Assembly (NCBI GenBank): GCA_020635825.1
Contig: JACJZA010000007.1
Location: 248,001 to 312,000 of the forward strand
Direction: 5' to 3'
DNA length: 64,000 nt
DNA from: Flavobacteriales bacterium
GTDB taxonomy: Bacteria > Bacteroidota > Bacteroidia > Flavobacteriales_E > Vicingaceae
A program made the position numbers and the translations under genes. Below the pieces are notes generated by a model, which saw nothing but the letters and a program-made list of their open reading frames with translations, did no database searches and was not told the origin of the DNA. Shown one piece after another: positions 32,961-41,905 of this stretch (position 1 is the stretch's first letter; each line of letters opens with the position of its first letter).

Positions 32961-33698
32961 TTATTTCATTCCTCTCTGCTTCTTTATATTCTCAAAAGCT
33001 TCCTGAACTTTTTGGAACTTTTCTTTAGCTCCTTTCTGAAACTCTTCTCCTAAATGACTTACTTTGTCAGGATGATATTTTACAGCCATTCGTCTATATG
33101 CTTTTTTCACTTCATCATCACTAGCAGATTTATCTATTTCTAAAATTTTATAATCACCATCTGTTTCTTTAAAAAACATAGCTTTTATAGACAAATAGTC
33201 ATTAGTTCTAATACCTAAATAACTAGCAATTTGATTAATCACATTGAGTTCAGAATCGTCTATTTTCCCATCAACAATAGCAACTCCAAACAACAAGTGA
33301 ATTAATTGTAACCTTGCCGGATACATTGTATAATTCTTAATCTGCAAACATACATCATGGAGTGGAATATCTTTTTTCAAAATTTCCCTCAAGGCTAATA
33401 AATGTTGTTGAGTTTGCTCTGAACCAAATTGTTTTAAAAAATACCTTTTAACATAATCCAGTTCAGATTTAACTACTTTTCCATCAGCTTTCATTACAGC
33501 TGCAATCAAAACCAATAAGCTCAATCCAAAATCACCTGGTTGCGTTCTTTTATATCTCTGATAAGTAGTTCCAGCCCCGTCATCACCTCCAATTGCTGCA
33601 TCAATTGCCGAACCAAAAGCAAATCCAACCAAAGCTCCAATTGGACCTCCAAAAGCCCAACCTAAACCACCGCCTACCCATTTTCCAAATTTTGCCAT
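32961..33698 (-). CDS. TerB-DnaJ domain co-chaperone (DjlA-like)
   Basis: A 245-residue protein. A Gly-rich hydrophobic N-terminus (WVGGGLGWAFGGPIGALVGFAFGSAIDAAIGG) acts like a membrane-associated segment, as in DjlA. Residues about 55-160 match a TerB-like helical domain (SLLVLIAAVMKADGKVVKSELDYVKRYFLK; VAIVDGKIDDSELNVINQIASYLGI). The C-terminal J-domain (about 185-245) has YRRMAVKYHPDKVSHLG with the HPD motif needed to stimulate DnaK. It is a co-chaperone that recruits DnaK at the membrane. Architecture and length fit DjlA-type proteins. Confidence 0.9.
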   Translation of the reverse strand: MAKFGKWVGGGLGWAFGGPIGALVGFAFGSAIDAAIGGDDGAGTTYQRYKRTQPGDFGLSLLVLIAAVMKADGKVVKSELDYVKRYFLKQFGSEQTQQHLLALREILKKDIPLHDVCLQIKNYTMYPARLQLIHLLFGVAIVDGKIDDSELNVINQIASYLGIRTNDYLSIKAMFFKETDGDYKILEIDKSASDDEVKKAYRRMAVKYHPDKVSHLGEEFQKGAKEKFQKVQEAFENIKKQRGMK

Positions 33699-33792
33699 TT
33701 ATTACTTTTTTTGTTCAAAGATAATAATACCTATTTCATGTTAAATTTATTTTTTTAATTAACAAAAATTTTAAACCTTCGCAGGTTCAAAT

Positions 33793-34218
33793 ATGTCAAA
33801 CATTTTTCCATATGAAATAATTCTACCAGCGATTAAAAGTGGCACTGTTTATTCTTTTATTACTGATAGTGGAGTAAATTATGAGGTGCGATTTGGCAGG
33901 AAACAAGACAATATTTTAAATGCTACTATTGTATTTGGTGTAACCAATGAAGAATACGAAGGTGAAGAATATAGCATTACCAACAAAGGAGAAGTTTATA
34001 GAGTAATGGCAACCATTGTGGAAGTTGTTCGTTTATACAAAAATGAACACCCAAATGTAAATTCATATGAATTTACGGGAGAGCAAAGCGAAAAAGAAAA
34101 AAGTAAAAATAAAAATGTTCGTTTAAAATTATATGCACGTTATATACCATTAGTATTTAACGAGGATTGGCAAACAATTTTTAGTGATGAAAAAACAATT
34201 ATTAAAAGACTTAAATAA
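33793..34218 (+). CDS. Hypothetical protein
   Basis: A 141-residue soluble protein, beta-rich at the start (GTVYSFITDSGVNYEVRFGRK, LNATIVFGVTNEEYEGEEYSI) then an alpha region (IVEVVRLYKNEHP), ending with a Lys-rich loop and ARYIPLVFNEDW. No motif of any family I can name; the shape resembles small phage-like or head-adaptor proteins in general terms but nothing supports that. Preceded by 94 bases without a clear promoter box and followed by the rpoD leader. Confidence 0.5.
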   Translation: MSNIFPYEIILPAIKSGTVYSFITDSGVNYEVRFGRKQDNILNATIVFGVTNEEYEGEEYSITNKGEVYRVMATIVEVVRLYKNEHPNVNSYEFTGEQSEKEKSKNKNVRLKLYARYIPLVFNEDWQTIFSDEKTIIKRLK

Positions 34219-34381
34219 ATGTTAAAATATGGTGTGTTAATTTTTGTTAAAAAAGCAACATTTTGAATTTATTTACGTTAATGAGTTTATAAAATAGTGA
34301 CAAAAATTCCAGATTAATTTTTAGCATGATTTTTGATATAAGAAGATTAACATAAAATTTATACAGATATAAAATCACAAC

Positions 34382-35245
34382 ATGAGACAATTAAAAATTA
34401 CACAACAAATTACCAAGAGAGAAAGCAAATCCCTTGAAAAATACCTTCAAGAGGTATCTAGAGAGGGAATGATTACTGCTGATGAGGAGGTAGAATTAGC
34501 TCAAAAAATTAAGGAGGGTGATGATGTAGCTCTAAATAAATTAGTTAGAGCTAACTTACGTTTCGTAATTAGTGTGGCTAAACAATACCAAAATACTGGC
34601 TTAACTTTAGAAGATTTAATTAACGAAGGCAATTTAGGATTAATTGAAGCTGCAAAAAGATATGACCACACCAAAGGGTTTAAGTTTATTTCTTATGCTG
34701 TTTGGTGGATTAGACAAAGTATTTTAAAAGCTGCAGCTGATAACTCTAGAACTATTCGATTACCTCATAATAGATTAGGTGAAATTCAAAAAATCAATAA
34801 GGCTTCAAGTGAGTTTGAACAAACGATGGAGCGTGAGCCTACAGATGAAGAATTGGCAGAATTATTAGATATGGACTTGGAAAAAGTTCAGAACTCAAGA
34901 AAAATGTCAAAAAAACAAGCATCTCTTGATGCACCAATGGCAAACGATGAGGATAATAATAGTTTGATTAGCGTTATAGAGAGTGAAGGCACTCCCGCAC
35001 CAAGTGATTCATTAATTCACGAATCATTGTCTACTGATATTGAAAGAACTCTTTCCTATCTAAAGGGTATGGAAGCTGAAGTAATTAGATTATTCTATGG
35101 TTTAAGTGGAAGAAAAGAAATGACTTTAGAGGAAATTGGAAACCACTTTGGATTAACAAGAGAAAGAATTAGACAAATTAAAGAAAGAGGTTTAAGGAGA
35201 ATGAGAAGATTATCAAGAACAAATAATCTTCAGACTTATCTTTAG
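34382..35245 (+). CDS. rpoD: Primary RNA polymerase sigma factor RpoD/SigA
   Basis: A 287-residue group 1 sigma factor of the short Bacteroidota form. It has no region 1.1. Region 1.2 is seen in SLEKYLQEVSREGMITADEE; region 2 in VRANLRFVISVAKQYQNTGLTLEDLINEGNLGLIEAAKRYD and GFKFISYAVWWIRQSILKA; region 3 in RLGEIQKINKASSEFEQ; region 4 in EMTLEEIGNHFGLTRERIRQIKERGLRRMRRLS. It recognises the atypical -33/-7 promoters of the phylum. Preceded by a 163-base leader region and followed at once by a strong terminator. Single-gene transcript likely. Confidence 0.96.
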   Translation: MRQLKITQQITKRESKSLEKYLQEVSREGMITADEEVELAQKIKEGDDVALNKLVRANLRFVISVAKQYQNTGLTLEDLINEGNLGLIEAAKRYDHTKGFKFISYAVWWIRQSILKAAADNSRTIRLPHNRLGEIQKINKASSEFEQTMEREPTDEELAELLDMDLEKVQNSRKMSKKQASLDAPMANDEDNNSLISVIESEGTPAPSDSLIHESLSTDIERTLSYLKGMEAEVIRLFYGLSGRKEMTLEEIGNHFGLTRERIRQIKERGLRRMRRLSRTNNLQTYL

Positions 35246-35267
35246 TCTTTAAATTTTCAATAACTTT

Positions 35268-35298
35268 AAGCCACGTTTAACACGTGGCTTTTTTTTGA
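35268..35298 (+). terminator. Intrinsic terminator after rpoD
   Basis: 9-bp stem AAGCCACGT (35268-35276) and ACGTGGCTT (35282-35290) with loop TTAAC and a following T-run. It separates rpoD from the repeat-rich outer-membrane protein gene. Confidence 0.9.
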
Positions 35299-35311
35299 CT
35301 AATACTTAATT

Positions 35312-38300
35312 ATGAAAAAAATACTTACTCTTTTATTTCTTGTATTCTTCCACTTTTTTACTCAAGCCCAAAATCACACCTATGATTATGGTAAAGTGAA
35401 ATTAGGTTTTAATGTCGGTGGAACTTTTCAATCTACAGATATCTCTACAAAATTATTTGGTCTAGGATTTGGTTCAACACTTGAGTGGGCTATTCATGAA
35501 AACTCATACAGCATTTTTGGATTTTCTATACGTGGTAGATATTTACATGCAAATGTTTATGGAAATGAATATAATTTACATACTCAACCTATTTCTAATT
35601 TTTCGATAAACGGGATTGATAACTCAAATTTAGATTATTCAAATAGTCCTTTATATATAAACAACAAAACTATTTTAGATGAATTGTCGCTAGAGGCAAT
35701 GTTAAAATTTAATAAACTATATTATCAAAAAGGAATTCTTTTTTATTTATTTCTTGGGGCAGGAGCAACAGGTTATGAAACTCTAACTAATCAATTAGAC
35801 GAATCTGGCTTGATGTACGATTACTCAGCAATTAATGCTTCAACAAAAAAAGAAGTAATAAACCAATTAAAAGACTTAAGAGATAACTCATATGAAACCG
35901 GTTTTACAGGACCTAATTTAAAAAGTTGGGTATTTACACCTACAGTTGGGTTGGGTTTAGGATATAGAGTTGCACCTATTTTAACAATTGTATTTGAACA
36001 TAAAATTTCTTTACCACAAACTGATTATTTTGATGGTCAATTGTATCATCCCGAAAAAGACCCTGCTTTTATTAAAGATATTTACCACTATACTTCCCTT
36101 GGTTTTAGATTTAATATTGTAAGAAAACATCATGTAGAAACTGAACCTGAGACATTACCTACTGCCCCAACGACTTATGTTCCCACTACAACACCGACAA
36201 ATAATCCTCCAACAACTACCCCTCCAGTTGCACCAACTCCAACTGGTACACCTACACCTACACCTACACCTACACCTACCTCCCCTATAACAGAACCTCC
36301 GGTAACCGTACCTACAACTCCAATCACATTTACAGAACCAAAACCTACCCCTCCTATTGTATCTATTATTACTCCAACTATTACAACATTTACTAATAAT
36401 TGTTCTGTAAAAATTGAAATTAAAATTGAGCATATTAATAATGAAAAGAATATTCAATTTTATCAGAATAATGAACTTGTACCTTCTTACTTGTATTATT
36501 TCCAATCTGGAGTATTACATTCAACTATAAATCTTAATGATGGGTTAAATATTTTTAAAGTAATTGCCCGAAATGAAAATGGCAAAGATGAAAAGGAGCT
36601 AAAACTAACTTGTCAAACAGATAAAACAATAACAATTTGCCATAATAATAATGATGGCACAAAATCTTCTATTCAAATAAAAGAATCAGAATGGTTACAA
36701 CATCAAAATCATGGGGATGTAAAAGGTTTCTGCCCTTCCAATAGAAAATACATTGATATTTGCCATATAGACTCTAAAACAGGGGTGAAAACCAAGATTT
36801 CCATTCCAGAAAAAGATTGGTCTCAACATCAAGCACATGGTGATAACTTAGGTGATTGTGCCTTAGATATCAGTACTAAACAAATTCAAATTTGCCATAC
36901 TGACCCAGTATCAGGACAAAAATCAAACCTACTTATTAATGAAGGAGATTGGTTCGCTCATGCGACTCATGGCGATACTAGAGGTCTTTGTCCTAGAGAA
37001 ATTAAATACATTGATATTTGCCATATTGATGCTAAAACAGGGGTAAAAACCAAAATTTCCATTCCAGAAAATGAGTGGATTCAACATCAAGCACATGGTG
37101 ATAATTTAGGTGATTGTGCCTTAGATATCAGTACTAAACAAATTCAAATTTGCCATACTGACCCAGCTTCAGGACAAAAATCAAACCTGCTTATTAATGA
37201 AGGAGATTGGTTCGCTCATGCGGCTCATGGCGATGCTAAAGGTCTTTGTCCCAGAGAAATTAAATACATTGATATTTGCCATATTGATGCTAAAACAGGG
37301 GTAAAAACCAAAATTTCCATTCCAGAAAATGAGTGGATTCAACATCAAGCACATGGTGATAACTTAGGTGATTGTGCCTTAGATATCAGTACTAAACAAA
37401 TTCAAATTTGCCATACTGACCCAGCTTCAGGACAAAAATCAAACCTGCTTATTAATGAAGGAGATTGGTTCGCTCATGCGGCTCATGGCGATGCTAAAGG
37501 TCTTTGTCCTAGAGAAATTAAATACATTGACATCTGCCATATTGATAATAAAACAAAGTCAAAATCAAAAATCTCAATACCTGAAAGTGAATGGGGAAAA
37601 CATAAATTACATGGTGATAATATGGGTGACTGTTTTGAAGATGAAAAAATCACTATTTGCCACAAAGGACAAGAAGGGATATTAAAAACTATAGAAATCC
37701 CTTCATCACAATGGCCTAATCATGCTGCTCATGGTGATAAAATAGGAAGTTGTGATGAAAACCTGATTAGTATTTGCCACATAAATCAAAATTCAGGAGA
37801 ATTAGAACAAATTGAAATTCCCCAAGATCAATGGACTCAACATCAAAACCATGGAGATATTATTGGCTCTTGTAGTAATATAGATCAAACCATCATAACA
37901 ATTTGCCATCAAAAGCAAAATTCAGATGAAACGATTACTAAGCAAATTCCTAAATATCTATGGAATTACCATCTATCACATGGTGATAAAATGGGTAGTT
38001 GCGAAGAAAATGAAACTAATGAGTCAGAAAAAATTACAATTTGCCATTATCCTCCTGGCAATTCTGGAAATCCTCAAACTTTAATAATTCCTCAATCAGC
38101 TTGGACTGCTCACCAAGCACATGGAGATTCTATGGGGAAATGCCAAGAAATAGAAGAGCAAAAAATTACAATTTGCCATATTCCTCCGGGAAATAATAAG
38201 AACCCTCAAACAATAGAAATTCCTCAATCTGCATGGCCCGCTCATCAAGCACATGGAGATTCCATAGGTGAGTGTGATAGCAATAAAGGAGGAAAAAATA

Positions 38301-38332
38301 ATATCAAACCAAAAAATGGAAAAATTAACTAA
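35312..38332 (+). CDS. Outer-membrane protein with 13 Cys/His 'ICH' repeats
   Basis: Parts in order: a signal peptide (about 1-19, ending THTQAQ-like), an outer-membrane beta-barrel-like domain (about 20-275, with a FNVGGTFQSTD start and TPTVGLGLGYRVAPIL strands), a Pro/Thr-rich linker (about 277-345), an Ig-like domain (about 348-435), then thirteen ~42-residue repeats (440-988) and a basic tail. Each repeat follows ICH-x(9-15)-I-x-(I/E)-x(2-3)-W-x(2)-H-x(2)-HGD-x(2)-G-x-C, so one Cys+His at the start and two His plus a Cys at the end are nearly invariant. Twenty-six Cys suggest disulfide or metal-bound modules. Repeats 4-5 and 6-7 are almost identical DNA. The role is unknown; an exposed metal-binding or adhesive array is my inference. 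The HGDxxGxC motif family is known from other surface proteins without assigned function. Confidence 0.85.
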   Translation: MKKILTLLFLVFFHFFTQAQNHTYDYGKVKLGFNVGGTFQSTDISTKLFGLGFGSTLEWAIHENSYSIFGFSIRGRYLHANVYGNEYNLHTQPISNFSINGIDNSNLDYSNSPLYINNKTILDELSLEAMLKFNKLYYQKGILFYLFLGAGATGYETLTNQLDESGLMYDYSAINASTKKEVINQLKDLRDNSYETGFTGPNLKSWVFTPTVGLGLGYRVAPILTIVFEHKISLPQTDYFDGQLYHPEKDPAFIKDIYHYTSLGFRFNIVRKHHVETEPETLPTAPTTYVPTTTPTNNPPTTTPPVAPTPTGTPTPTPTPTPTSPITEPPVTVPTTPITFTEPKPTPPIVSIITPTITTFTNNCSVKIEIKIEHINNEKNIQFYQNNELVPSYLYYFQSGVLHSTINLNDGLNIFKVIARNENGKDEKELKLTCQTDKTITICHNNNDGTKSSIQIKESEWLQHQNHGDVKGFCPSNRKYIDICHIDSKTGVKTKISIPEKDWSQHQAHGDNLGDCALDISTKQIQICHTDPVSGQKSNLLINEGDWFAHATHGDTRGLCPREIKYIDICHIDAKTGVKTKISIPENEWIQHQAHGDNLGDCALDISTKQIQICHTDPASGQKSNLLINEGDWFAHAAHGDAKGLCPREIKYIDICHIDAKTGVKTKISIPENEWIQHQAHGDNLGDCALDISTKQIQICHTDPASGQKSNLLINEGDWFAHAAHGDAKGLCPREIKYIDICHIDNKTKSKSKISIPESEWGKHKLHGDNMGDCFEDEKITICHKGQEGILKTIEIPSSQWPNHAAHGDKIGSCDENLISICHINQNSGELEQIEIPQDQWTQHQNHGDIIGSCSNIDQTIITICHQKQNSDETITKQIPKYLWNYHLSHGDKMGSCEENETNESEKITICHYPPGNSGNPQTLIIPQSAWTAHQAHGDSMGKCQEIEEQKITICHIPPGNNKNPQTIEIPQSAWPAHQAHGDSIGECDSNKGGKNNIKPKNGKIN
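36247..36276 (+). repeat. (TACACC)5 hexamer repeat in linker
   Basis: Five perfect copies of TACACC encode the Pro-Thr run of the linker between barrel and Ig-like domain. Because the unit is six bases, copy-number change would alter linker length without a frameshift. Confidence 0.85.
36629..38275 (+). repeat. Array of thirteen Cys/His-rich repeats
   Basis: Thirteen repeats of about 126 bases. The strongest positions are ICH at the start and W..H..HGD..G.C at the end. Repeats 1 and 8-13 are diverged; 2-7 alternate two subtypes (IDICHID and IQICHTD), and repeats 12-13 carry the extended PPGN form. Confidence 0.9.
37001..37516 (+). repeat. 258-bp tandem duplication of a repeat pair
   Basis: Two copies of 258 bp (37001-37258 and 37259-37516), each coding for 86 residues or two ICH repeats. 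By eye they differ at only two positions. The preceding unit is clearly diverged, so this is a recent duplication that kept the frame. Confidence 0.85.
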
Positions 38333-38900
38333 GGATTTTTGGACTACCAAATATCAAGTAAATGATATTGGCTGGGATATTGGAGAAGTTTCTACTCCGC
38401 TTAAGAAATATTTTGACCAACTAACGAATAAAAACCTTAAAATTTTAATTCCTGGTTGTGGCAACGCTTATGAAGCTGAATACTTATTTAATCATGGGTT
38501 TAAAAACATTACCCTTATCGATTTTTCTAAAATCGCACTTGATAATTTTTCAAATAGGACACCTGAATTTCCAAAAAATCAATTAATAAATGATGACTTT
38601 TTCTCACATTATAATACATATGATTTAATTGTTGAACAAACTTTTTTTTGTGCAATCAATCCGGAATTAAGGAAGGAGTATGCAAAAAAAATGCACCAAC
38701 TTTTAAATAAAAATGGACGATTGGTTGGTTTATTGTTTAATATTGAACTTAATAAAGACAAACCTCCTTTTGGCGGAAACAAGAAAGAATATATAACCTA
38801 CTTTGAGCCCTACTTCAATATTGAAATTATGGAAATCGCCAATAATTCAATTATTCCAAGAAGTAATACTGAATTATTCATTAAACTAATCAAAAAATAA
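38316..38900 (+). CDS. TPMT-family SAM-dependent methyltransferase
   Basis: The start is placed at ATG 38316 (MEKLTKDFWTTKY), which overlaps the preceding gene by 17 bases; an ORF reaching further upstream merely reads that gene out of frame. The 194-residue protein opens with DFWTTKYQVNDIGWDIG, the tryptophan-rich start of thiopurine methyltransferase-like enzymes. Motif I is ILIPGCGNAYEAEYLF, with LIDFSKIAL next and VEQTFFCAINPELR. Thiol, thiocyanate or other small molecules are methylated by relatives. Ends one base into the NlpC/P60 gene (TAATG). Confidence 0.88.
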   Translation: MEKLTKDFWTTKYQVNDIGWDIGEVSTPLKKYFDQLTNKNLKILIPGCGNAYEAEYLFNHGFKNITLIDFSKIALDNFSNRTPEFPKNQLINDDFFSHYNTYDLIVEQTFFCAINPELRKEYAKKMHQLLNKNGRLVGLLFNIELNKDKPPFGGNKKEYITYFEPYFNIEIMEIANNSIIPRSNTELFIKLIKK

Positions 38901-39391
38901 TGCGAATTAGTTTAAGTATAATTTTTAGCATTCTCTTTTCTTTCTCTTCAGTTGCTCAAAATAATTTTGAGGATAAAGTCGAGGAATTTTATTGTAACTC
39001 AGGAATAGAAATAGATTCTTGTACTTATACCCCACTTTATTTAGAATTAATGAAATGGATAAATGCTCCTTATAAATATGCTGGTAATTCTCTTTCGGGT
39101 ATAGATTGTTCTGGTTTAGTTAAAAATATTTATAAAAGTGTATTTAATGTAATTGTTTTAGGTAGTTCTAATAACATTTATAATCAAGTCATTGCTATTG
39201 ATAATATTAACGACCTTGTCGAAGGTGATTTAGTTTTTTTTAAAATTGCTAAAAATCGAATTTCACACATTGGTATTTATTTAACAAATGGTTTTTTTAT
39301 CCATTCCTCTGTAAAAAAAGGTGTTACAGTAAGCAATCTTAATGAAGAATACTATCAAAAGTATTTTTATTCGGGAGGAAGAATTGAATAG
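38900..39391 (+). CDS. NlpC/P60 (C40) cell-wall peptidase
   Basis: A signal peptide (MRISLSIIFSILFSFSSVAQ) precedes a C40 endopeptidase of about 140 residues: the active-site YKYAGNSLSGIDCSGLVKNIYKSVF (catalytic Cys), DLVEGDLVFFKI and HIGIYLTNGFFIHSS (catalytic His). It hydrolyses gamma-D-Glu-diaminopimelate or similar bonds in peptidoglycan stem peptides in the periplasm. It is a minimal enzyme without SH3 or LysM domains. Overlaps its neighbour by one base and is followed after one base by the CaiB gene, so all three are probably cotranscribed. Confidence 0.9.
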   Translation: MRISLSIIFSILFSFSSVAQNNFEDKVEEFYCNSGIEIDSCTYTPLYLELMKWINAPYKYAGNSLSGIDCSGLVKNIYKSVFNVIVLGSSNNIYNQVIAIDNINDLVEGDLVFFKIAKNRISHIGIYLTNGFFIHSSVKKGVTVSNLNEEYYQKYFYSGGRIE

Positions 39392-39392
39392 T

Positions 39393-40454
39393 ATGTTTGA
39401 AAATCTAAAAGTTTTAGAATTAGCCAGTGTATTGGCCGGACCAGATGTGGGAATGTTTTTTGCAGAACAAGGAGCTAAAGTGATAAAGGTAGAAAACAAG
39501 CTGACTAATGGTGATGTTACTCGACAATGGAAATTAGGTTCTGAAAATCAAGAAAATGCTGTTTCAGCTTATTATTCATCTGTTAATTGGAATAAACAAA
39601 TATTATTTTATGATTTAACCAATTATGATGATAAAAATGAAGTTTATGAATTAGTGAAAACAGCTGATGTAATTATTGTGAATTTTAAGCCTGGTGATGC
39701 AGAAAAGCTGGGAATGGATTATGAAACTCTAAAATCCTTTAACTCAAAAGTAATTTATGGAGAAATAAATGGTTATGGAGAAAAGAGTAAACGTTCTGCT
39801 TATGATGTAGTTCTTCAGGCTGAAACCGGATTTATGTCAATTAACGGGACTAATGAAAGTGGTCCTATTAAATTACCCATTGCATTAATAGATGTTATAG
39901 CTGCTCATCAGTTAAAAGAAGGATTATTGATGGCTATGCTAAAAAAAGAAAAAACCGGATTAGGCTCAAAAGTTGAAGTTTCTCTATACGATTCTGCATT
40001 ATCTTCTTTAAAAAATCAAGCAACCAATTGGTTAATGAATCAACAAGTACCCAAACCAATGGGTTCTCTCCATCCCAACATTTCTCCTTACGGAGAAACT
40101 TTTACCACAAAAGACAATAAACAAGTGGTACTTGCCATTGGGAACAATAAACAATTTAATACACTTCTTAAAATATTAGATGCTTCCCATTTAATAAACG
40201 ACCAGAGATTTTCATCTAACCAACTTAGGGTTAAAAACAGAAAAGCACTTGATAATGAACTTCAACCTTTATTTTTAAGAGAAATTAGAGAAGAATTAAT
40301 GAAACAATTTATACAGGAAAATGTTCCGGTTGGCGCATTAAATTCTATTGATGAAGTATTTGAAAATGAAGACGCTAAAAAATTAATTTTAGAAGAAAAA
40401 ATTGAGGGTATCCAAACAAAAAGAGTAAAAACTTCTGTTTTTAAGATTACTTAA
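39393..40454 (+). CDS. CaiB/BaiF family III CoA transferase
   Basis: The start is the ATG for MFENLKVLELASVLAGP, one base after the peptidase stop; a longer reading from an ATG at 39342 lies inside the peptidase gene. The 353-residue protein has the family's N-terminal LASVLAGPDVGMFFAEQGAKVIKVE, a NFKPGDAEKLGMDYETL block (Asp as the putative catalytic Asp of this family at NFKPGD), SKVIYGEINGYGEK and AYDVVLQAETGFM. It moves CoA between carboxylic acids. Length is slightly short compared with about 390 but no domain is missing. The substrate cannot be predicted. Confidence 0.9.
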   Translation: MFENLKVLELASVLAGPDVGMFFAEQGAKVIKVENKLTNGDVTRQWKLGSENQENAVSAYYSSVNWNKQILFYDLTNYDDKNEVYELVKTADVIIVNFKPGDAEKLGMDYETLKSFNSKVIYGEINGYGEKSKRSAYDVVLQAETGFMSINGTNESGPIKLPIALIDVIAAHQLKEGLLMAMLKKEKTGLGSKVEVSLYDSALSSLKNQATNWLMNQQVPKPMGSLHPNISPYGETFTTKDNKQVVLAIGNNKQFNTLLKILDASHLINDQRFSSNQLRVKNRKALDNELQPLFLREIREELMKQFIQENVPVGALNSIDEVFENEDAKKLILEEKIEGIQTKRVKTSVFKIT

Positions 40455-40989
40455 CCTTATCGATAAATCCTTTTATTTTTTTTAACAACTTCTCTGATTC
40501 TTTTTCTGATAAATCTATGGCAAAAGGAATTAATAAATGATTTGAAAAAAAAGAAAGTGTATATTTATTTATATTCCAGTATGATGAATACATAGCTTTT
40601 AAAAAGGGATTGTCATCATTTTTAAATTTGCCTAAGTCATTTATTTCGTTCAAATTGAATTTTTGGGTAATTCCTCTTTTACCAATTTCTTTAACTAAAA
40701 TCAACTCATTTTGATTAATTACAATAAGCTCTCTCCCTTTATTTCTCCATCTATAAGCATAAATTACTTTAAACTCAAAAAACAACCAAAATGCCATGTA
40801 AACAGCAAAAAATATTTTTGATGATTGATCATAATTTCCAAAAAACTGAGTAAAAATCAACACCCCACAAATAGAAAACAAAACAATCCAAAGCAAAAGC
40901 ATTTTTTGTTTCTTTTCATCCTTTAAGGCTTTAATTATAACCTCCAGTTCACTATCTTGTTCTCTGTATTCAATTCTATTTTTCATCAC
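40447..40989 (-). CDS. Two-TM membrane protein, PH-like
   Basis: A 180-residue protein with a Lys/Glu-rich N-terminal cytoplasmic part, two TM segments (MLLLWIVLFSICGVLIFTQFF and IFFAVYMAFWLFFEFKVIY) and a C-terminal beta-rich part (GRELIVINQNELILVKEIGKRGITQKFNLNEI and YTLSFFSNHLLIPFAIDL) that resembles a bacterial PH domain. No function known. Its end overlaps the end of the convergent CoA transferase gene by eight bases. Confidence 0.7.
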   Translation of the reverse strand: MMKNRIEYREQDSELEVIIKALKDEKKQKMLLLWIVLFSICGVLIFTQFFGNYDQSSKIFFAVYMAFWLFFEFKVIYAYRWRNKGRELIVINQNELILVKEIGKRGITQKFNLNEINDLGKFKNDDNPFLKAMYSSYWNINKYTLSFFSNHLLIPFAIDLSEKESEKLLKKIKGFIDKVK

Positions 40990-41035
40990 TTTACTTTAAT
41001 AATACAAATTTAGAACTCTTTCATTAATTAGGCAT

Positions 41036-41043
41036 TATCTTTG
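41036..41043 (+). promoter_or_regulatory. Candidate -7 box TATCTTTG
   Basis: Same octamer as upstream of the SpoIIE gene; 46 bases before the ATG of the TPR-like exported protein. Confidence 0.35.
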
Positions 41044-41089
41044 TTTCTCTGTTGCTAAATAATTATTTTAGTAAAAATTTTAAATTCTT

Positions 41090-41905
41090 ATGAAAAACTA
41101 CATTTTAATTTTATCCTTAACTATTTCTAGCACTCTAAATTTATTTGCTCAAGATGATAAAAAAATTGATGAACTTGTCTTTTTATATGTTGATGAAAAG
41201 TACGACAAAGTAGTTGATAAATCTATCTCATTGGCTGATAATGATAATTATAAAAAACACCCTCTTCCTTATCTTTATGCTGCTATGGGTTATTATCAAA
41301 TGTCTCGAAGACCTGATAAATTTCCTATTGCTAAAGGAGAAGAATACCAACAACCATTAAAAGCTTCTCAAAAATACACCTATAAATTTGTCAAAAAAGA
41401 TAAAAACAATGAATACTCAGGAGATTATAAAGAGTTTTTTGACTTGTTGGCAGATACTTCAAATAAATTGAGTCAACATTATTTTTTGACCGAAGATTAT
41501 AGAAAAGCAGCCAGTAATTATAAATATGCTTACCGTGCACTTCCTAATGACCCAATTTTACAATTATGGGAAGGCATTTGTGAAGTAAAATCGCAAAATA
41601 CTGCCGAAGGTGATAAAAATATTTTAGAAGCATTAGATAAAATTGACGAGAATTTTACTCCTTCAGATGTTACTTCTGGAGTTTTAGCACATGGAATGTT
41701 ATTGGTTGAGGAATACCTATCACAAAAAGGAGATGCTTCTAACGCTAACAAAGCTAAAAAACTTGTGGATGTATTTAAAAAATATGATCCGGACGAATTA
41801 GACAAACAAAAAATGGAGGAAAGAAAAGCTAAGGCTAAAGAAGATGATAAGATTATGCGTAAATTCTATTCAGAGGACGAAGAAGATGAAGAAGTTGAAG
41901 AATAG
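41090..41905 (+). CDS. Exported TPR-like protein
   Basis: A 271-residue protein with a signal peptide (about 20 residues) and helical pairs of TPR type, such as HPLPYLYAAMGYYQMSRRPDKFP, YKEFFDLLADTSNKLSQHYFLTEDYRKAASNYKYAYRALPNDPILQLWEGICEVK. The C-terminal 40 residues are very charged (KMEERKAKAKEDDKIMRKFYSEDEEDEE). It likely scaffolds protein complexes in the periplasm. No enzymatic motif. Convergent with coaE; the two ORFs abut with no gap. Confidence 0.75.
   Translation: MKNYILILSLTISSTLNLFAQDDKKIDELVFLYVDEKYDKVVDKSISLADNDNYKKHPLPYLYAAMGYYQMSRRPDKFPIAKGEEYQQPLKASQKYTYKFVKKDKNNEYSGDYKEFFDLLADTSNKLSQHYFLTEDYRKAASNYKYAYRALPNDPILQLWEGICEVKSQNTAEGDKNILEALDKIDENFTPSDVTSGVLAHGMLLVEEYLSQKGDASNANKAKKLVDVFKKYDPDELDKQKMEERKAKAKEDDKIMRKFYSEDEEDEEVEE

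Noticed and set aside
36247..36276. The (TACACC)5 tract as a phase-variation switch.
   Set aside because: The unit is six bases, so changes keep the reading frame; it can alter linker length but not switch the gene off.
36155..36505. Minus-strand ORF rich in Cys-Arg across the linker region.
   Set aside because: It is the antisense of the TACACC hexamer and Pro/Thr linker and has no start context or signal of coding.
36629..38275. Direct repeats that could suggest a CRISPR array.
   Set aside because: Repeats are coding, in frame, vary in sequence, and have no unique spacers; they are protein repeats.
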